This document shows positions 35,511 to 47,489 of a stretch of DNA of 64,000 nucleotides, in pieces. The translations under genes and the position numbers were made by a program. Under the pieces are notes generated by a model, which saw only the letters and a list, made by a program, of their open reading frames with translations, was not told the DNA's origin and searched no databases. Position 1 is the first letter of the stretch. Each line of letters begins with the position of its first letter. The stretch comes from Capniomyces stellatus (Eukaryota; Kickxellomycota; Harpellomycetes; Harpellales; Legeriomycetaceae): assembly GCA_001661515.1 (NCBI GenBank), contig LUVW01000007.1:764256-828255 (forward strand). Direction: 5' to 3'.

Positions 35511-36917
35511 ATGAAAGTCAGTACAGTCAGCGTTCTAGTCAGTTCCTCATTGGCATCAGTTTCAGGATCCTGGATTTCGGATCTGGGGTCGGATACGGTG
35601 AGTCAAGGAAGTAGCTCTGGAGAAGGACAAAGCTTAAGCAAGAGGATCGTAGGAGGTGATTTTATCGAGTTAAAAGAGGTGCCGTACATTGTTTCTCTGC
35701 ACAGGCCAGTAAAAGGCAGTGATAAACCTGCTACAAATGATTGTGGAGGATCGATAATTTCAAAGAATTATATTCTTACAACTGCGTACTGTGTTTAATT
35801 GCATCTAAAACATAATAAATATTTCAAAATTGAGATATCGGCCAATTCAAAGTTCAGTTTTGCGAGTGGAGCAAAGAAGTTTAAAGCGAGTAAAGTCATA
35901 GCACATCCCAATTACCGTAATGCGTTTCATGGGTATGATGTTGCGCTGATACAAGTCGATGACGTGGAATTTCATAACCTTGGAATAAAGTGTGCCAAGA
36001 TCTACAATCGTGAAGTTGATTCCTCATACAAAACCAAATTTGCTGGGTGGGGGGATGCCTCTAAGGATGNNNNNNNNNNNNNNNNNNNNNNNNNNNNNNN
36101 NNNNNNNNNNNNNNNNNNNNNNNNNNNNNNNNNNNNNNNNNNNNNNNNNNNNNNNNNNNNNNNNNNNNNNNNNNNNNNNNNNNNNNNNNNNNNNNNNNNN
36201 NNNNNNNNNNNNNNNNNNNNNNNNNNNNNNNNNNNNNNNNNNNNNNNNNNNNNNNNNNNNNNNNNNNNNNNNNNNNNNNNNNNNNNNNNNNNNNNNNNNN
36301 NNNNNNNNNNNNNNNNNNNNNNNNNNNNNNNNNNNNNNNNNNNNNNNNNNNNNNNNNNNNNNNNNNNNNNNNNNNNNNNNNNNNNNNNNNNNNNNNNNNN
36401 NNNNNNNNNNNNNNNNNNNNNNNNNNNNNNNNNNNNNNNNNNNNNNNNNNNNNNNNNNNNNNNNNNNNNNNNNNNNNNNNNNNNNNNNNNNNNNNNNNNN
36501 NTAGGTGATCCCAATTCACCATACTACAAACGCGAAAAATGCTCAAAAACAAGGTTGGTTAATATGATTGAAAATTACATAAAAAACGAGTTGAGTAAAA
36601 GATCTGCTTTTGTAGATAGTAAAGTAAGGGCCGACGTAAAGGAGCTGGGTAAAGGCGTGGATGTTGTTGAGTCAGATTATGTATACCATTTGCAGGAAAC
36701 TACGATAGAATTTTCTAATTATAAAGTTTTAAAAAAGCTTGAAGAGATGTTTAAACAATGCCGTATTGAGATGTTAGAAGAGACAGAGGTTGCTTTCAAC
36801 GAAATATATTTGACACAACTCGAATCACGTAAACTCAAGTCTTCGGAAAGTATGATTAAAGGATTTGATGATAAAATTAGAAAATATTACCTCGAAAAGG
36901 CAACACAGTCTGGGTAG
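35511..36917 (+). pseudogene. Trypsin-like homologue, copy 2: nonsense codon and assembly gap
   Basis: This has the same start, signal-like segment, KR-IVGG junction and C-terminal extension as copy 1. The catalytic His motif reads TTAYC (His to Tyr), and two codons later a TAA (35796-35798) replaces the GAA of copy 1 by substitutions without a length change. The frame stays open on both sides. N's at 36070-36501 hide the region of the catalytic Ser. The 416 bases after the gap look identical to copy 1 up to the stop, while residues 64-101 differ heavily. As assembled it encodes only a 95-residue fragment, so it is probably a pseudogene unless the stop is an assembly error. Confidence 0.75.
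36070..36501. other. Assembly gap (432 N)
   Basis: Unknown sequence inside copy 2. The matching stretch of copy 1 (10991-11707) is 717 bp, so either the gap size is an estimate or copy 2 carries a deletion of about 285 bp. Confidence 0.99.
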
Positions 36918-37365
36918 TAGAGATTTTATTTTTATTATTTGAGTTTACAGTGTATTTCACATACTTGGAGATGGTGTGTGCCGAGTTGAAAGATTTAGCG
37001 CCTTGATATAGTGATTTTACAGTTTTATCTTATTGTTAATAATTGGAATTAAATAAAGCAAGAAAGAAAAAACAACCTGGCCACTCAGACTCGATGCCGC
37101 TTACAGTAGCATCATTCTTGGCTTTAATCCGTGCAACCCAATTACTAAGACTCGATGAGGCTAGTACATCACCAGCCCCACTGAACCAACGCCGCCAAAG
37201 TACAGTGTCCCCAGAGGGACGACATGGAGTAGAATAGTATTTGAAATAATCATTTTTTTAGATAGTGTTCCACTAGCTTTGTAATATTTTTGAGTATTGT
37301 ATTATTTAGCCCATAATAAAAAAAACACTAACCAAGTACGGATTTATCAAACTAAAATGACTGCA

Positions 37366-38599
37366 CTATTTAGGTACTGAAGTAAACTCCTCGTTAGGAA
37401 AGCCTGTAATTAGCTCTTTGTTGTCATCGTCGAACGATAGCTTATACAAACCTCCCTTGAAGTAATTCAAAATGAATAGCCCATTGAAAGTAGTCAGCAC
37501 ACCACATATTAGCGATATCTTTGCTGTGGTGGATTTCGGAAGCTCGTTGAAAATAAAGGTATTAAGTGCTATAACAGCTGTTGCAAAGCTGACATGGTAT
37601 ATGGTTACAACATGGTTGAAGTTAAAGTTTCTTAAAGTATCGAAAAAGTACAAGGACTGAAAAACCGCACACACAACTACGCAAAAGACCGCGATGTAAA
37701 TGTAAGGCAAGTACAACGTGTATGTCCCCAAAAGCGTTAGCTTTACCTCGTTACACGCTATTTTAACAAACATGACCGAAAAGGATCCGATCATTGAACA
37801 GATCAAAATGCTATATATAGGCGTTTTTGAGCCAAGCTTTGGGTTTAAAAATGCAGCCATAATCAAACCAGCTATTGCTATTGCTCCCAGGCAGACCAGA
37901 ACTTCTGGTTTCGATATTATATGTATTACCTCTTTGACGTCAATCATTTTTGGCTGCGCCGTGGTGTTTATAATGACCAAGACCATGCCTATCAGACACA
38001 CCGTGATTCCATACTTTCCAACTGTATTGGTTTTTTCTTTGAGAATTACGGAATAAAATAGCGACCTAAATTTTCAAGCAATAATTAGCCTTATATTGAC
38101 GTCACTTCGATTCAGCCGCTGTACATACAAATATAACAAAAACGAGTCTACTATGTGTAAATAATGTATCCAAAAATAAAAAGGTGTAGCTAACATTTTA
38201 TAAAACAGGACCCTAAAATTTCGACAGATCACATACACTCTGGTATATATATATATATATACGTGTATATACATGTTGTACATGTGGCAAGGTTGAATTA
38301 ACCATGTAAGTGGATACTATATAAACTGCTTACCCAAAGATAATTCCAGTTGAACCAATCGTAACTACAAGAACCGCTGGTGCATGATAATAAGCAGCAA
38401 CGTTAAACAGCTCTCCGAGTACCATGAAAAGTAGGCCAAACCGCCACACACGGCTCTTGGTGTATTCCAAATTAAATATCCCTACGTCGATTTTATACTG
38501 CCTGTCTTCGATGTCTTTTTTAAATATCATTAAGCTCAACCCTACTAACATACCTGATGATAAGGCCAACACCACCCCAATGTATTTATAACCTAGCAT
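37366..38599 (-). CDS. NIPA-like magnesium transporter
   Basis: Exons 38599-38334 and 38065-37366 with a 268-bp intron (donor GTAAGC, acceptor TTTAG; phase 2) give about 321 residues. The N-terminus MLGYKYIGVVLALSSGML matches the start of the NIPA/SLC57 family of Mg2+ transporters, and FGLLFMVLGELFNVAAYYHAPAVLV is the family's second and third helix block. The splice restores IIFG-SLFYSVILKEK, the expected loop before helix four. Around eight to nine hydrophobic helices are visible, with a short acidic C-tail. I chose the ATG at 38599; an in-frame TGA lies shortly upstream. The intron holds a TA-dinucleotide run near 38242-38262. Ion specificity is inferred from the family. Confidence 0.85.
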
Positions 38600-40730
38600 T
38601 GATGCCAATAGCTTTGTATCGACTTCTACAATTTTGTATCACGGTTCTTGGATGGTGTTTCTCAGGCTGGTATTTGTTACCTTTCAGCCTCGATTTTAGA
38701 TTTTCTGTTGTTACTGATCTGAGGTGTTGGATACTACTATTTTTTGTTTGTCTGTGTTATAAATACGTGTTAACATGGGTGCGTGGTTGCTAGATGCCGA
38801 GATATACTTAAATATCAAACCTGAAAATAAGACCCCCAACTGTCTCGCGCCTTCTTGTGTTTGTTTAGTTTTTTTACTCGGTGTTCGCTGTTATACTACA
38901 AATGGCTTTTGTTCAAAGCTGAAACTTGGTTTATATTTTGTGAAATTACAGAAGCGTAATACAAATGTGCACGCTCTCTTGCCGTATTTGGTATTGATAA
39001 GGTTGACAAACAGCTATTAAATGGTGTATTGTGTTTTATATTCGACTTATCAGTAAATAAATGCAACTTGTTATACTATAAGGTGCAGAATAGGCATTAG
39101 TAAAAGTATAGTTTTTAACAAAAGTAAATAGAAAAGAGTTATTCTTTTATTCATACTAGAACTTGATCAATAAATGTCTAACTAGCAATATAACGTCGCA
39201 TTATAATAGCAACCCAAGTGATTTGTATTAGATACTATTAGCATTTTCACTATTTCCAAACTGCGCTTGGAATCAAATATAAAAAAACTGTTTTTGGAAA
39301 TATACGCTTTGTCTTCTTTTTTGGCTTTCAACAAACTTTGATTGCGAAGATCGTATATCTTTTTATTGCATTTTTCATTACTTCCACTGCTAAATTGATG
39401 TAAATCCTTTTTTACCCTACTAAAATGTGAGGACCTTTTTTTGTTTTTAATGTAATCAAGCCTGGAATTAATAATAGAACTGCATTAATTTATATAAAGC
39501 TTTAGATCCAAGACAACTATTCAATTTAATCAATAATTCATATTAATTCATCACTTTTAATCCCACCTAGTAGCTAGATTAATACGAGACTTTAGGTGCA
39601 ATAAAAGAAAACTACGTCATATTTTAGTTTTGTGACTGATGGTGTAAATTCTGTTATTATTATTGAGAATGTGCACTCTGTTTTTGATCTGCCGATGTTC
39701 CATTTTGCTATTAATTGTAACTATAAATAGTAGCCGAATCCAGCATATCCGGTACAGGTATTGGCACATTTAGCAAGGTTTCTCTCAACAACATCAAAAA
39801 GCGTGGTAATTTTAATATTAGGCAATACTTGTTCCAGCCTCGTTGTAATTGATGTAAAATATACAGCATTCACAGCTGAAAACAAGCGTCTGTATCCATC
39901 ACCATCACTACGAGTGCACTTGTGACAGTATCTAGCTCGATCTAGCTTATATAGTGGTTATATCTGCAGTATATGTCACTATGCGTCCATAGTGTTATAA
40001 ATGTAATCTTTACTGTTTAGCGTTTATAACTAACTCTGAACTTTATAACCAAAGTGCCAGAATAAGAAAAAAAAGGTCGAGATTCAATAATAACAATAAA
40101 ATATGATCGATGAAAAAAAAAAGCGTCGACAATTTTCATAGTCCTTGTGGGTAAAAAAAACTAAAATAGCATTGGCTTTAATGATAATAAGTCCGCCAGA
40201 TATTTCAATAAAAAAATTTCTGCCAGAGAACCAAGTGGTTTGATTTGTTTGTAGAATTTAGCATTTTGTTGATTTGGACTACCATACAATATTGCGAATG
40301 AACATGATTACGTTTTTTTTGTTTTTTTTTCACGTTTCGTTTTCCCTATGTCCATAATTAACTAAACTCAATTAGTTGGAGATTCCAAACTGCAAAAAAA
40401 GACAAAAAAATAAACCCTATCAAAGTACCCAATAGAGCCAATTTTGATTTGTCTGGCGAATAGGAAACGCAAAATATGCAAATATTAAACTTTTGGCGAG
40501 GTTTGAATTTGACAGAATTGATTGTTTTATTGTAAGGGTAAATTTGCTAAAAAATTTCTTCAACTAAATTAGGCTCGTAAAATAATTAGCATTAAAATAC
40601 CATTTATATTTTGAAAGGAAAAAGTTGAAAAAAAATAAAAGTTGAAAAAAATTTTAAAAAAAAATGAAACAATGTATAGTTAAAAAAAAGTATATAAAAC
40701 AGGTCCAATTTCCTGAGTTTTGCAAATTAT
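38600..40730. other. Intergenic region
   Basis: About 2.1 kb with no supported gene: the promoter side of the NIPA-like gene and the upstream flank of the RNase MRP RNA gene. AT-rich with short A runs. Confidence 0.55.
40691..40699 (+). promoter_or_regulatory. TATA box of RNase MRP RNA gene
   Basis: TATATAAAA begins 40 bp before the first paired base of the predicted RNA. This suits a TATA-driven small RNA promoter. No T-run terminator follows the 3' end, so Pol II versus Pol III is undecided. Confidence 0.5.
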
Positions 40731-41166
40731 GGAAACAACTCAAAGATTCGCTTATTTTTATACTTTCGGAGCTTTACATACGGAACTTTACAATTTCTTC
40801 AGAGATGCTGTAAGGTTAATTTAGACTCTGGGAAAAGTCCCCGGACAAGTTTGGCAGAAAGTGCCAGCCGTAAAGGGATGTCGACAACTTCCTACTGTTC
40901 TTGACTAGCCGGACTCTTGATTTATGGGCGAAGAAGTTGGTATTTTGTTTAATTCGTTAAATGGAATATTCTGCCGAGTCCAGGGAGCCAGGGCGGAGAA
41001 TGGGTAAATGGAAGCTTGTTATTTGTCATAGCACAGTTATGCGAATTCAGTGCCATAACGAGGATGGAGGGGGTATCATGGCCAGACTTCAAACGGGGTT
41101 TGGCTGTGTTTCTCGTTTTCTTTCCTTGGCACTGATCTCAACGGGGCTTACTCTTGGGTTGTTTCC
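40731..41166 (+). ncRNA. RMRP: RNase MRP RNA
   Basis: The RNA subunit of RNase MRP, which cleaves pre-rRNA in ITS1 in the nucleolus. The core reads GGGAAAAGTCCCCGGAC (40830-40846) followed by GGCAGAAAGTGCCA (40853-40866), closely matching the conserved P4/CR-I region and adjacent hairpin of known MRP RNAs. Near the 3' end, ACGGGGCTTA (41141-41150) matches the conserved CR-V strand. The first bases (40731-40743) pair with 41154-41166 over 13 bp with a single G-U, giving the closing P1 helix and both ends. At about 436 nt it is longer than the human RNA (about 268) and yeast NME1 (about 340), as in several fungi. GC content rises above the surroundings. RNase P RNA is less likely because the GGCAGAAAGTGCCA hairpin is MRP-like. 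Confidence 0.88.
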
Positions 41167-41846
41167 ATAAATATCATACTTCTACTCTAAATTGCACTAT
41201 ATTATCCGGTCTGTCAGCCAGCTGCTGTGACAACGTAAGTACCAATGCTATATTTTAAAGTTCAAGATATATGTATTATTATGATGATTATCGAATTTCT
41301 TCACCTGAAATCAATGTGGATTAAAATTCAGAGCTTTTTAACACTGAGAATACTTTATTTGATATCAACTCTTTCTGCAACCTGTTTTTCTCTCGAGCAA
41401 AAACTAAACGTTTATATTTACTTGATATCGAAATAGGCATTCTAAAAACTTTTTGCAGTTCAGAATAATAAACTGGGTTGCTGCGTTGTCATTGCTAGCT
41501 TGGCTGGGTCTGTCCTGTGTGGTGTTTATTGCGGGTGTGAATAGTAGTTAAAATGATGATTATCAATCAAAGGCTTAATTTATGAACAGGGATCAATATT
41601 TATGTTTTTTCCGTCTGAAATTATTTTGATATTTTCTGATTTTTTACTATTGCATGCTCCGCCTAATTGCTATATTTTGTTTGAATGAATCTGGTTTTCT
41701 GTAATTTTGTATACCAAATAAAGATTGTATTATCCATTACTCACATCATTCCAGTTTTTAAAGTTTATTTGAATCGCAAATTATCTACAAAGTGGTGTAC
41801 TAAAAAAAAGGTGCGAAAAGTCGCTTAAGCACATGAAAAAAAAACT
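41167..41846. other. Intergenic region after RNase MRP RNA
   Basis: About 680 bp without a gene. It carries the 3' flanks of the RNA gene (+) and oligoribonuclease (-). Confidence 0.6.
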
Positions 41847-42539
41847 CTAAACGAGGTTCTGCGCAAAAAAATTCTTTCTATAATATCGAAGCTCGTCAAT
41901 ACTCTCTAAAATGTCGCTTCTCGACCTATAATACCAATATAAAAAGCCAATTGTAGTGCACAGCAGGGGAATGGTTAGATCATAAGAACATCAAGACAAA
42001 ATCAATGTTTTTCTTTAACGCCTTGGTAAAAAAATAAAGTAAAATGTTTGTTTACCTATGCCCAATAGCCTTTCTTCCATACTTCAAGGTGGTTTTGGGT
42101 GCCCATCGTTTCCCCAGTTCGTTTATTGTGCTAACGTCTAATAAACCCATGTTTAATTTGATTCAATTTGGGCTTAAGTCTCGCTCATTATACCTGACAC
42201 AGTTGCAACACTCTCCCAAAAGCAAATAGCGAGTTCGCTTGGGGAAAACGTGTATATTTCCAGCATGGAATCGTTTTATATAAAGCCACACCATAAAATC
42301 AATTCGTCTCCAAAGATAGAAACAGTTAGAAATTACCTATAATTCTGAAGTGCATGTACTCGACCAACCTAGGCATGCTTTTTGTTATGAACCTCTGGTC
42401 AAACTGGACCGAGTTTCCTGCAAATATTCCTCGACGTGGAACAGGGATATGCTTTTTCACAAGATTAAGTATTAGCTCTTGAGCCTCTTCAGCGGTGGTA
42501 CTTGAATTTCTAACACTCTCCAACAATCCGCTCTATTCG

Positions 42540-42573
<34 letters not shown>

Positions 42574-43343
42574 CAGGCGTCAACGCTACTATTTACGCAT
42601 CGAAGCTGTGGTACTAGCTAAACAAGCAATCAAATGTTGTATAGTAGCTATGTTTGCAATTACCGAAGCATGGTTGGATTTACACCAATCGTCCATTGAC
42701 TCCAATATACTTTCTGGCTGATTTATCACTACATCCAATCCCTAACATTGAAAACAAACAACATGTCGCAAAGTGTTTAAACCCGTGTCTCGATTATTGC
42801 ATATTATATTCATGGTCTTACGGCATTTTTATAATAACATAACAACACTCAATAGGAAACGGTTAAACCCGGTATTACTTACCTGGTCTATAATCTCCAA
42901 GTCTTGGTCAGTAATGATTACTGAAATCTCAAGCAAGCTACAGTTTTCAGGATCCAACCCTGTTGTCTAATCAAACATGTTTAAACCTCGTTTTTAGATG
43001 CACAGCCTTAAGTATATGGCGGAACAAGAAAGAGGAATAATAATAATCTGGATTCTAGAGCTGCAAAAAAATCAAATCAAAAAATTCCGTGGCTAACCTC
43101 GACATCAATCCAGACTAACGGGTAAGTCTTAAATCCTTTTTTGGGTGGCCTTTCTGTGTTCAGGCCTTTTCTATTAACCAAATTTACATCCTTTATACCT
43201 GGTGTTGTGCTTTTCTCGGTATTTACTACGCTTGAGATCGTTTTTTCGCTTTTAAATCGTTTACTCACTATTCTTGGATTAAAAGGCAATGCATGTAGGC
43301 TGGCTGCCACTTTGGAGCTTCTAAAAAGCCGGTTAACTAACAT
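41847..43343 (-). CDS. rex2: Oligoribonuclease (REX2/ORN), mitochondrial-type
   Basis: Six exons: 43343-43098, 42966-42883, 42741-42664, 42532-42337, 42137-42056 and 41925-41847, with consistent phases and GT-AG introns of 130-199 bp, give 254 residues. This DEDDh 3'-5' exonuclease degrades two- to five-nucleotide RNAs. Visible are VWIDVE-TTGLD (exon 1/2 junction, first D and E), AGNSVQFDQRF (second D), MPRLVEYMHFRIID, and the H-x4-D of GHRSRSD across exons 5/6. The first 75 residues are basic and hydroxylated without acidic residues at the start, like a mitochondrial presequence, as in human REXO2. The intron between exons 3 and 4 contains a TA repeat. Confidence 0.93.
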
Positions 43344-43880
43344 TGATATATTGAGGACAGAAATAAATGAGTTTAACGGGTTGAATAATTTGCAAAAGAG
43401 CTTGACATGCTTGAATTTATAAGCATGAGGTTTAATATGAAAAATATCTCAGTTGATTATTTTAAAACTGAAAATTTCTTTAATTATTTGACTTTTTATT
43501 AGTACTTTGTCGAAAAAAAAAGTATGAATTAAAAAAAAGTCCAGCCAACCAGCCCAGCCCAGCCCAACCCAACCAACCAGCCAGGCAAACAAAAAGTAAA
43601 TAATTAGCAAAACCACTTGGAAAAAGTTGTTTTTTAGGGCATGTACGGGTGTGTGTAGCCAAAAACTATATGATGATTGGGTTAGAAATGAAGCTGGGCT
43701 TATGTGTGAGTAACTTAACTTTTAGTTGGTAGACTTTGAAAGACAAAACAAAAACAACATAGTAAAATAAAGCAAAAAAAATAAAGTAAAGAAATGAGGG
43801 GATAATGCCGAATAGTAATAGTAAAAGAAAGAAGGAGATAGATGTGGTGCTGGTAGCAAGGTGGATTTGCCAGGTGTTTC
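43344..43880. other. ARPC1-oligoribonuclease spacer with CCAGC/CCAAC repeat
   Basis: No gene. It lies between two minus-strand genes, so it holds the ARPC1 3' flank and the oligoribonuclease promoter. An imperfect CCAGC/CCAAC pentamer array runs from about 43541 to 43585. Confidence 0.65.
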
Positions 43881-45942
43881 TTAAAGCGCCGCAACATCCC
43901 AAATGACAACTTTCCCATTGAAGCTTGATGAAGAAAAGCTATTTCCTCCACTGGAGCAGTTGTAACGGAGTTCGCTATAATTGGAGTAAAATAGTAAGCA
44001 AGGCATTAGTACAGAAATGGCTATGCATTAGGGGGGACGAACATCTTTATAAATTAGAAGAACATATATAATTGTAAAAATGACAACGTCCTAGTATAGA
44101 TGGCTGGCACAACATATACTTACAAAATTGGGGTTTCGTTTTCTGAACCAGAAGCTTCAATATCTTCACTTGCGCGGCTGGATGTAACGCGGCTATCCAT
44201 TTGGCGGAAGAGATTAAACGCATTAGACTTGATTGTAGGCGAGTCTTGGCCTGATGGGCTAATTGATCGAGTGATGGGTTTTCTAGCACTATGTTTTGAA
44301 ATCTCCCTATATTAAACAAGCAAACAGCACCATGGTTGATTTTAAAGCAATTCAAACTTGCCATGATCGAAATTTACTGTTCAATGCCTATACTTTTATT
44401 TTTTGTGTATAGCAATATTCAGGTATATATTTTAAACTAACCATCCATTGGCAGTCAGGTTGTATAGCACTGGCGTGTTCTCTTGCCCAGAAACCACTAT
44501 CTGAGTTGGGCTGATCCAAACCAAGGACTTATAAGGCAAGCTTGGGGATTGGACTGAAAATATAGAGTTCTGGTGTGGATCAACAATCGAAATGGTAGAA
44601 TCGTGTGCTACATAATATTATCAAATCGCTGCATTTTAGGCCTGAAACTTACATGTTAAACCCTATAAACAGACGCGATTACTTACAAACAAAGGCAACC
44701 TGGTTTCCATCTGGCGAAAACGTAGCGCCAAGGATCCATCCTTTGTACTCGCTCTCATACTCTCCGCAGAGTGTCCCAAAAGGAAGCCGTTCTCCCCAAA
44801 CCGTTGGTTCTGGTCTGTGGTATTGCAAAGATATAAATAAATAGTATAGTACAAATATTAATCAATACCAACTAAATCATGTGTAAGCAATAAGTCGCCA
44901 ATAATGTTACACCCTGCAAAAGTCCACAAAAATGGAAATACTGTATAATGAACCCCTTACTTTTCGTCTACTCCCTTGATAAATGTTGAAAAAACCCTTG
45001 CCTGGAAATGAAAACAAAGTTGTTAGCGTGGTTATAAGTATAGTGATGAATATAGTTTTAGTTGTGAATGCGAATGCGAATATTAATATTAAACAGGCAC
45101 AAATATTATTATTTTTTTTAAAAAAAACAGGTTAATCTCTTACTGTCATATCTGATCCGCCACAGACTAACAGGATACTGTTTGGGTGCCAGCCAATAGT
45201 CAAAACACTGCTGGCAATCGATTTTTTAAGATGCTTGCTAATCCACCAATCATTATCCTCACCAAAGTAACAGATGGCAACGGATTTTGAGCCGCTGGCT
45301 ACCGCAAACTTTTCTTCGCTGGGACTCCATCTGACTTGGATTGCCGCTCTGTCAATACGTAAATGAACTAATGTTGGCTTCCATTTGTTGTTAAACACGT
45401 CATGTGTCCACACATACGCATTTTTGTCTTGTGAACACGAGACCAAGCGGTTAGTTTTTGGAGCCCAATCCATTGATGTGACTAACAAATCGTGCTATGT
45501 TTATATTTAAACAAATGTTTTAAACCCTCAATTTAAAAACAAAAACTCCCTGCTAGAGATTAAACAGCCTTTTCTTTTTCTTTTTCTTTTTCTTTTAGTC
45601 TACCAGTACAATGTTTAGTTCGTATATAAATAATATCCAAAGCAAATACCAACCCCTGTTAAAACATGCTCGAGGGCAAAATTGTTTCCTTGAATCTCAT
45701 ATATATGAATCTCATTGCTGTTTGGACAAAGTGCAATTTCTAAAAGTGGTTTGAATGCAAAGTTAATTAAACGAGCAAGCGCATGGCGACAATTCTAAAC
45801 ATTATATAAAGTAAGCAAAGAAACTAAAAGCACAAGTCAAGTCAATCCAATCCTTCAAGCATCAACACTTACTGGTATTGTCGCCATTAAATGCATGGCT
45901 TGTTACGGAAAATGGGAAACACAGCTCCTTGATTGTAGACAT
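43881..45942 (-). CDS. arpc1: Arp2/3 complex subunit 1 (ARPC1, WD40)
   Basis: Eight exons: 45942-45873, 45739-45654, 45494-45144, 45001-44961, 44814-44687, 44607-44442, 44306-44124 and 43974-43881. All phases agree and the total is 372 residues, the usual ARPC1 length. The protein is the beta-propeller subunit of the actin-nucleating Arp2/3 complex in cortical patches. Landmarks are [47 protein letters not shown], a [22 protein letters not shown] block, [19 protein letters not shown], a Ser-rich insert loop in exon 7 and a final WDVAAL. Introns are 79-159 bp. The exon 2 donor (GTTGGT) is weak but gives the expected LTGHDLLVTS join. Confidence 0.95.
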
Positions 45943-47009
45943 TTTGTTTATAGATTGCGCCCAAAAAATATAAATGCTAATAAAAAGATATTCTTCTGCT
46001 TTTTATATTACTCTAGTTATACTATTTAGAAATAATGTCTGTTATTGCAAGAGAATGTCGAGAAAGAGCAAAGTGAGAATAAAAATAGAGTTACAATTAA
46101 TTAGAAATGTATACAACCTTTTTAATATTAAAAAAGATGTTGAATTCTAAAATCCGGTTTAACCAAAGAAATACAAAAACTAACACTCAAAATCAAAACT
46201 TGGTTAAAGCAAAACTCTCAATCTCAGCAAATAAACAACTCTCTTTGTAGTGGTGGTGAATCGAGTTTGAGTTTGGGTTTGGGTTTGGGTGGGGGAGATG
46301 TGACTTTTTTTACTACTAGTATTGTTTTTTTTACAATGCCAACAAGCAAAAAACATAAACTAAAGGAGACTCTTTTATAGTTTGAAAATCAGACTTGAAA
46401 CCTAAAACAAATTAATAATAGCGTTGTGGATTCAGCCAATAACGCTCTAATACCAAGCTACATTCAAGTTACCCTTCATCTAACTGAGATATAACCTCAA
46501 GTTATCTCTTTTTTCTTCTCGCTTGCCTCCTTTTGTTTTAAATTTGTTTGTATTATTAAAGATTTTAAAGCCAAGACGGTTACTACTATCAAAAAAGGAA
46601 ATAAATATGTGTTTGTATAGTGCGACTTTTCCGGGAATCAAGAAACACCTGCTTAAAGAAGCTAGCTCTCTTGTTTTTCTGTTTCACTTTACTTTATTCT
46701 GTTTTGATTTTGTTTCTCATCTTTTCTGTTAGCGACATTGTTACTACTGCCGTTATTGCCATTGCTGCTGTTTCTGTTTCTGTTTCTGTTGCGGGCGTGT
46801 TGGCTGAATATGGATGTACTTAATGTTTTCTATTCATTTTACTCCTTCCCTTTTTGAACTATCAATTCAAGAGTATATGTGATACGCAATGTTTAGTATT
46901 CAGTGTCAAAACCCAATCAATCAATCTACTAAACCAATATATTCTCTAATCTATTGTTATAGTTTTACTCTTCATTTGCATTTTCCTTTTCATACTTAGG
47001 CAAGTTGCT
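45943..47009. other. Intergenic region
   Basis: About 1.07 kb with no supported gene: the ARPC1 promoter and the 3' flank of the truncated DPAP-like gene. It contains a GGGTTT run near 46270-46292 and a TTTCTG run near 46769-46790. Confidence 0.6.
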
Positions 47010-47489
47010 TTATATTTCTTTTACCTTGTTCATAACTGGCGAAGGCGTGTTATAGTTAATAACACCAAATACAAGTGTGACGGTGAACGCTGTTGCTAGT
47101 ATACACAAAATAAGCTGGATCCAAGAAAATCGTTTTACTTTCCAAGCACCACACTTTGAGTGGTGGCGTTCTACTCTCAGCTCAGTAAAGTCTTGATAAA
47201 GATCGTCAATAGAGTCGTCATTGTCGTTGCTAGACTTGTATGGCTTTGACCTGTCTTTTTGCAAATTTACCATATTTTGTGTTGAATGTTCTTGGTGCCC
47301 CAGCCCCTGGTTTTTGCTTAGCTGGACTACCGAAAAGTCTTTGGTGCTGTTTGTGTTTGCTCCTGGCTTTTCTCTAACCTCATCATCAAACTCTAGCTTG
47401 TTCTCGATCATATCGTTATCGTTTATTTCAAGCTGTTTGGTGAAGGAATTTGAAGTTGCAACCTTTGAAAATTCGTTTTTTTTACCCAT
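47010..47489 (-). CDS. DPAP-like type II membrane stub lacking the peptidase domain
   Basis: A 159-residue protein with a long acidic, Asn/Ser-rich cytoplasmic N-part, one transmembrane helix (about 122-144) and a short lumenal tail. The sequence before and in the helix (WKVKRFSWIQLILCILATAF) matches the same region of the full DPAP gene upstream (WKKARFTLFQVIGLILTTVL), so it looks like a paralogue's N-terminal portion. The propeller and hydrolase domains are missing. A possible donor (AAG-GTAAAA) lies five codons before the stop, but no peptidase-like exon was found in the next kilobase. It may be a truncated duplicate or a small membrane protein in its own right. Confidence 0.6.
   Translation of the reverse strand: MGKKNEFSKVATSNSFTKQLEINDNDMIENKLEFDDEVREKPGANTNSTKDFSVVQLSKNQGLGHQEHSTQNMVNLQKDRSKPYKSSNDNDDSIDDLYQDFTELRVERHHSKCGAWKVKRFSWIQLILCILATAFTVTLVFGVINYNTPSPVMNKVKEI

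Larger units (their letters stand above)
34180..37319 (+). repeat. Trypsin-homologue cassette, copy 2
   Basis: A direct-orientation copy of the 9159-12525 unit with the same edges: it starts at AAAACAACCAACC and ends at CATAATAA plus an A run. It begins 261 bp after the stop of the giant gene and ends 46 bp before the convergent NIPA-like gene. It keeps the head, microsatellite (about nine units, 35273-35340), TATA box (35408-35415) and tail. The spacer has a 20-bp duplication around CAGTTCAACCCAACATAA near 34917. A 432-N gap interrupts the gene. Confidence 0.85.

Noticed and set aside
35799..36917. 372-residue frame after the copy 2 stop as an independent gene
   Set aside because: It is the continuation of the interrupted protease homologue in the same frame and crosses a gap.
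46268..46295. GGGTTT repeats and GGATA repeats near 61266 as internal telomere remnants
   Set aside because: Only three or four units each and neither matches the usual TTAGGG; simple repeats are enough.
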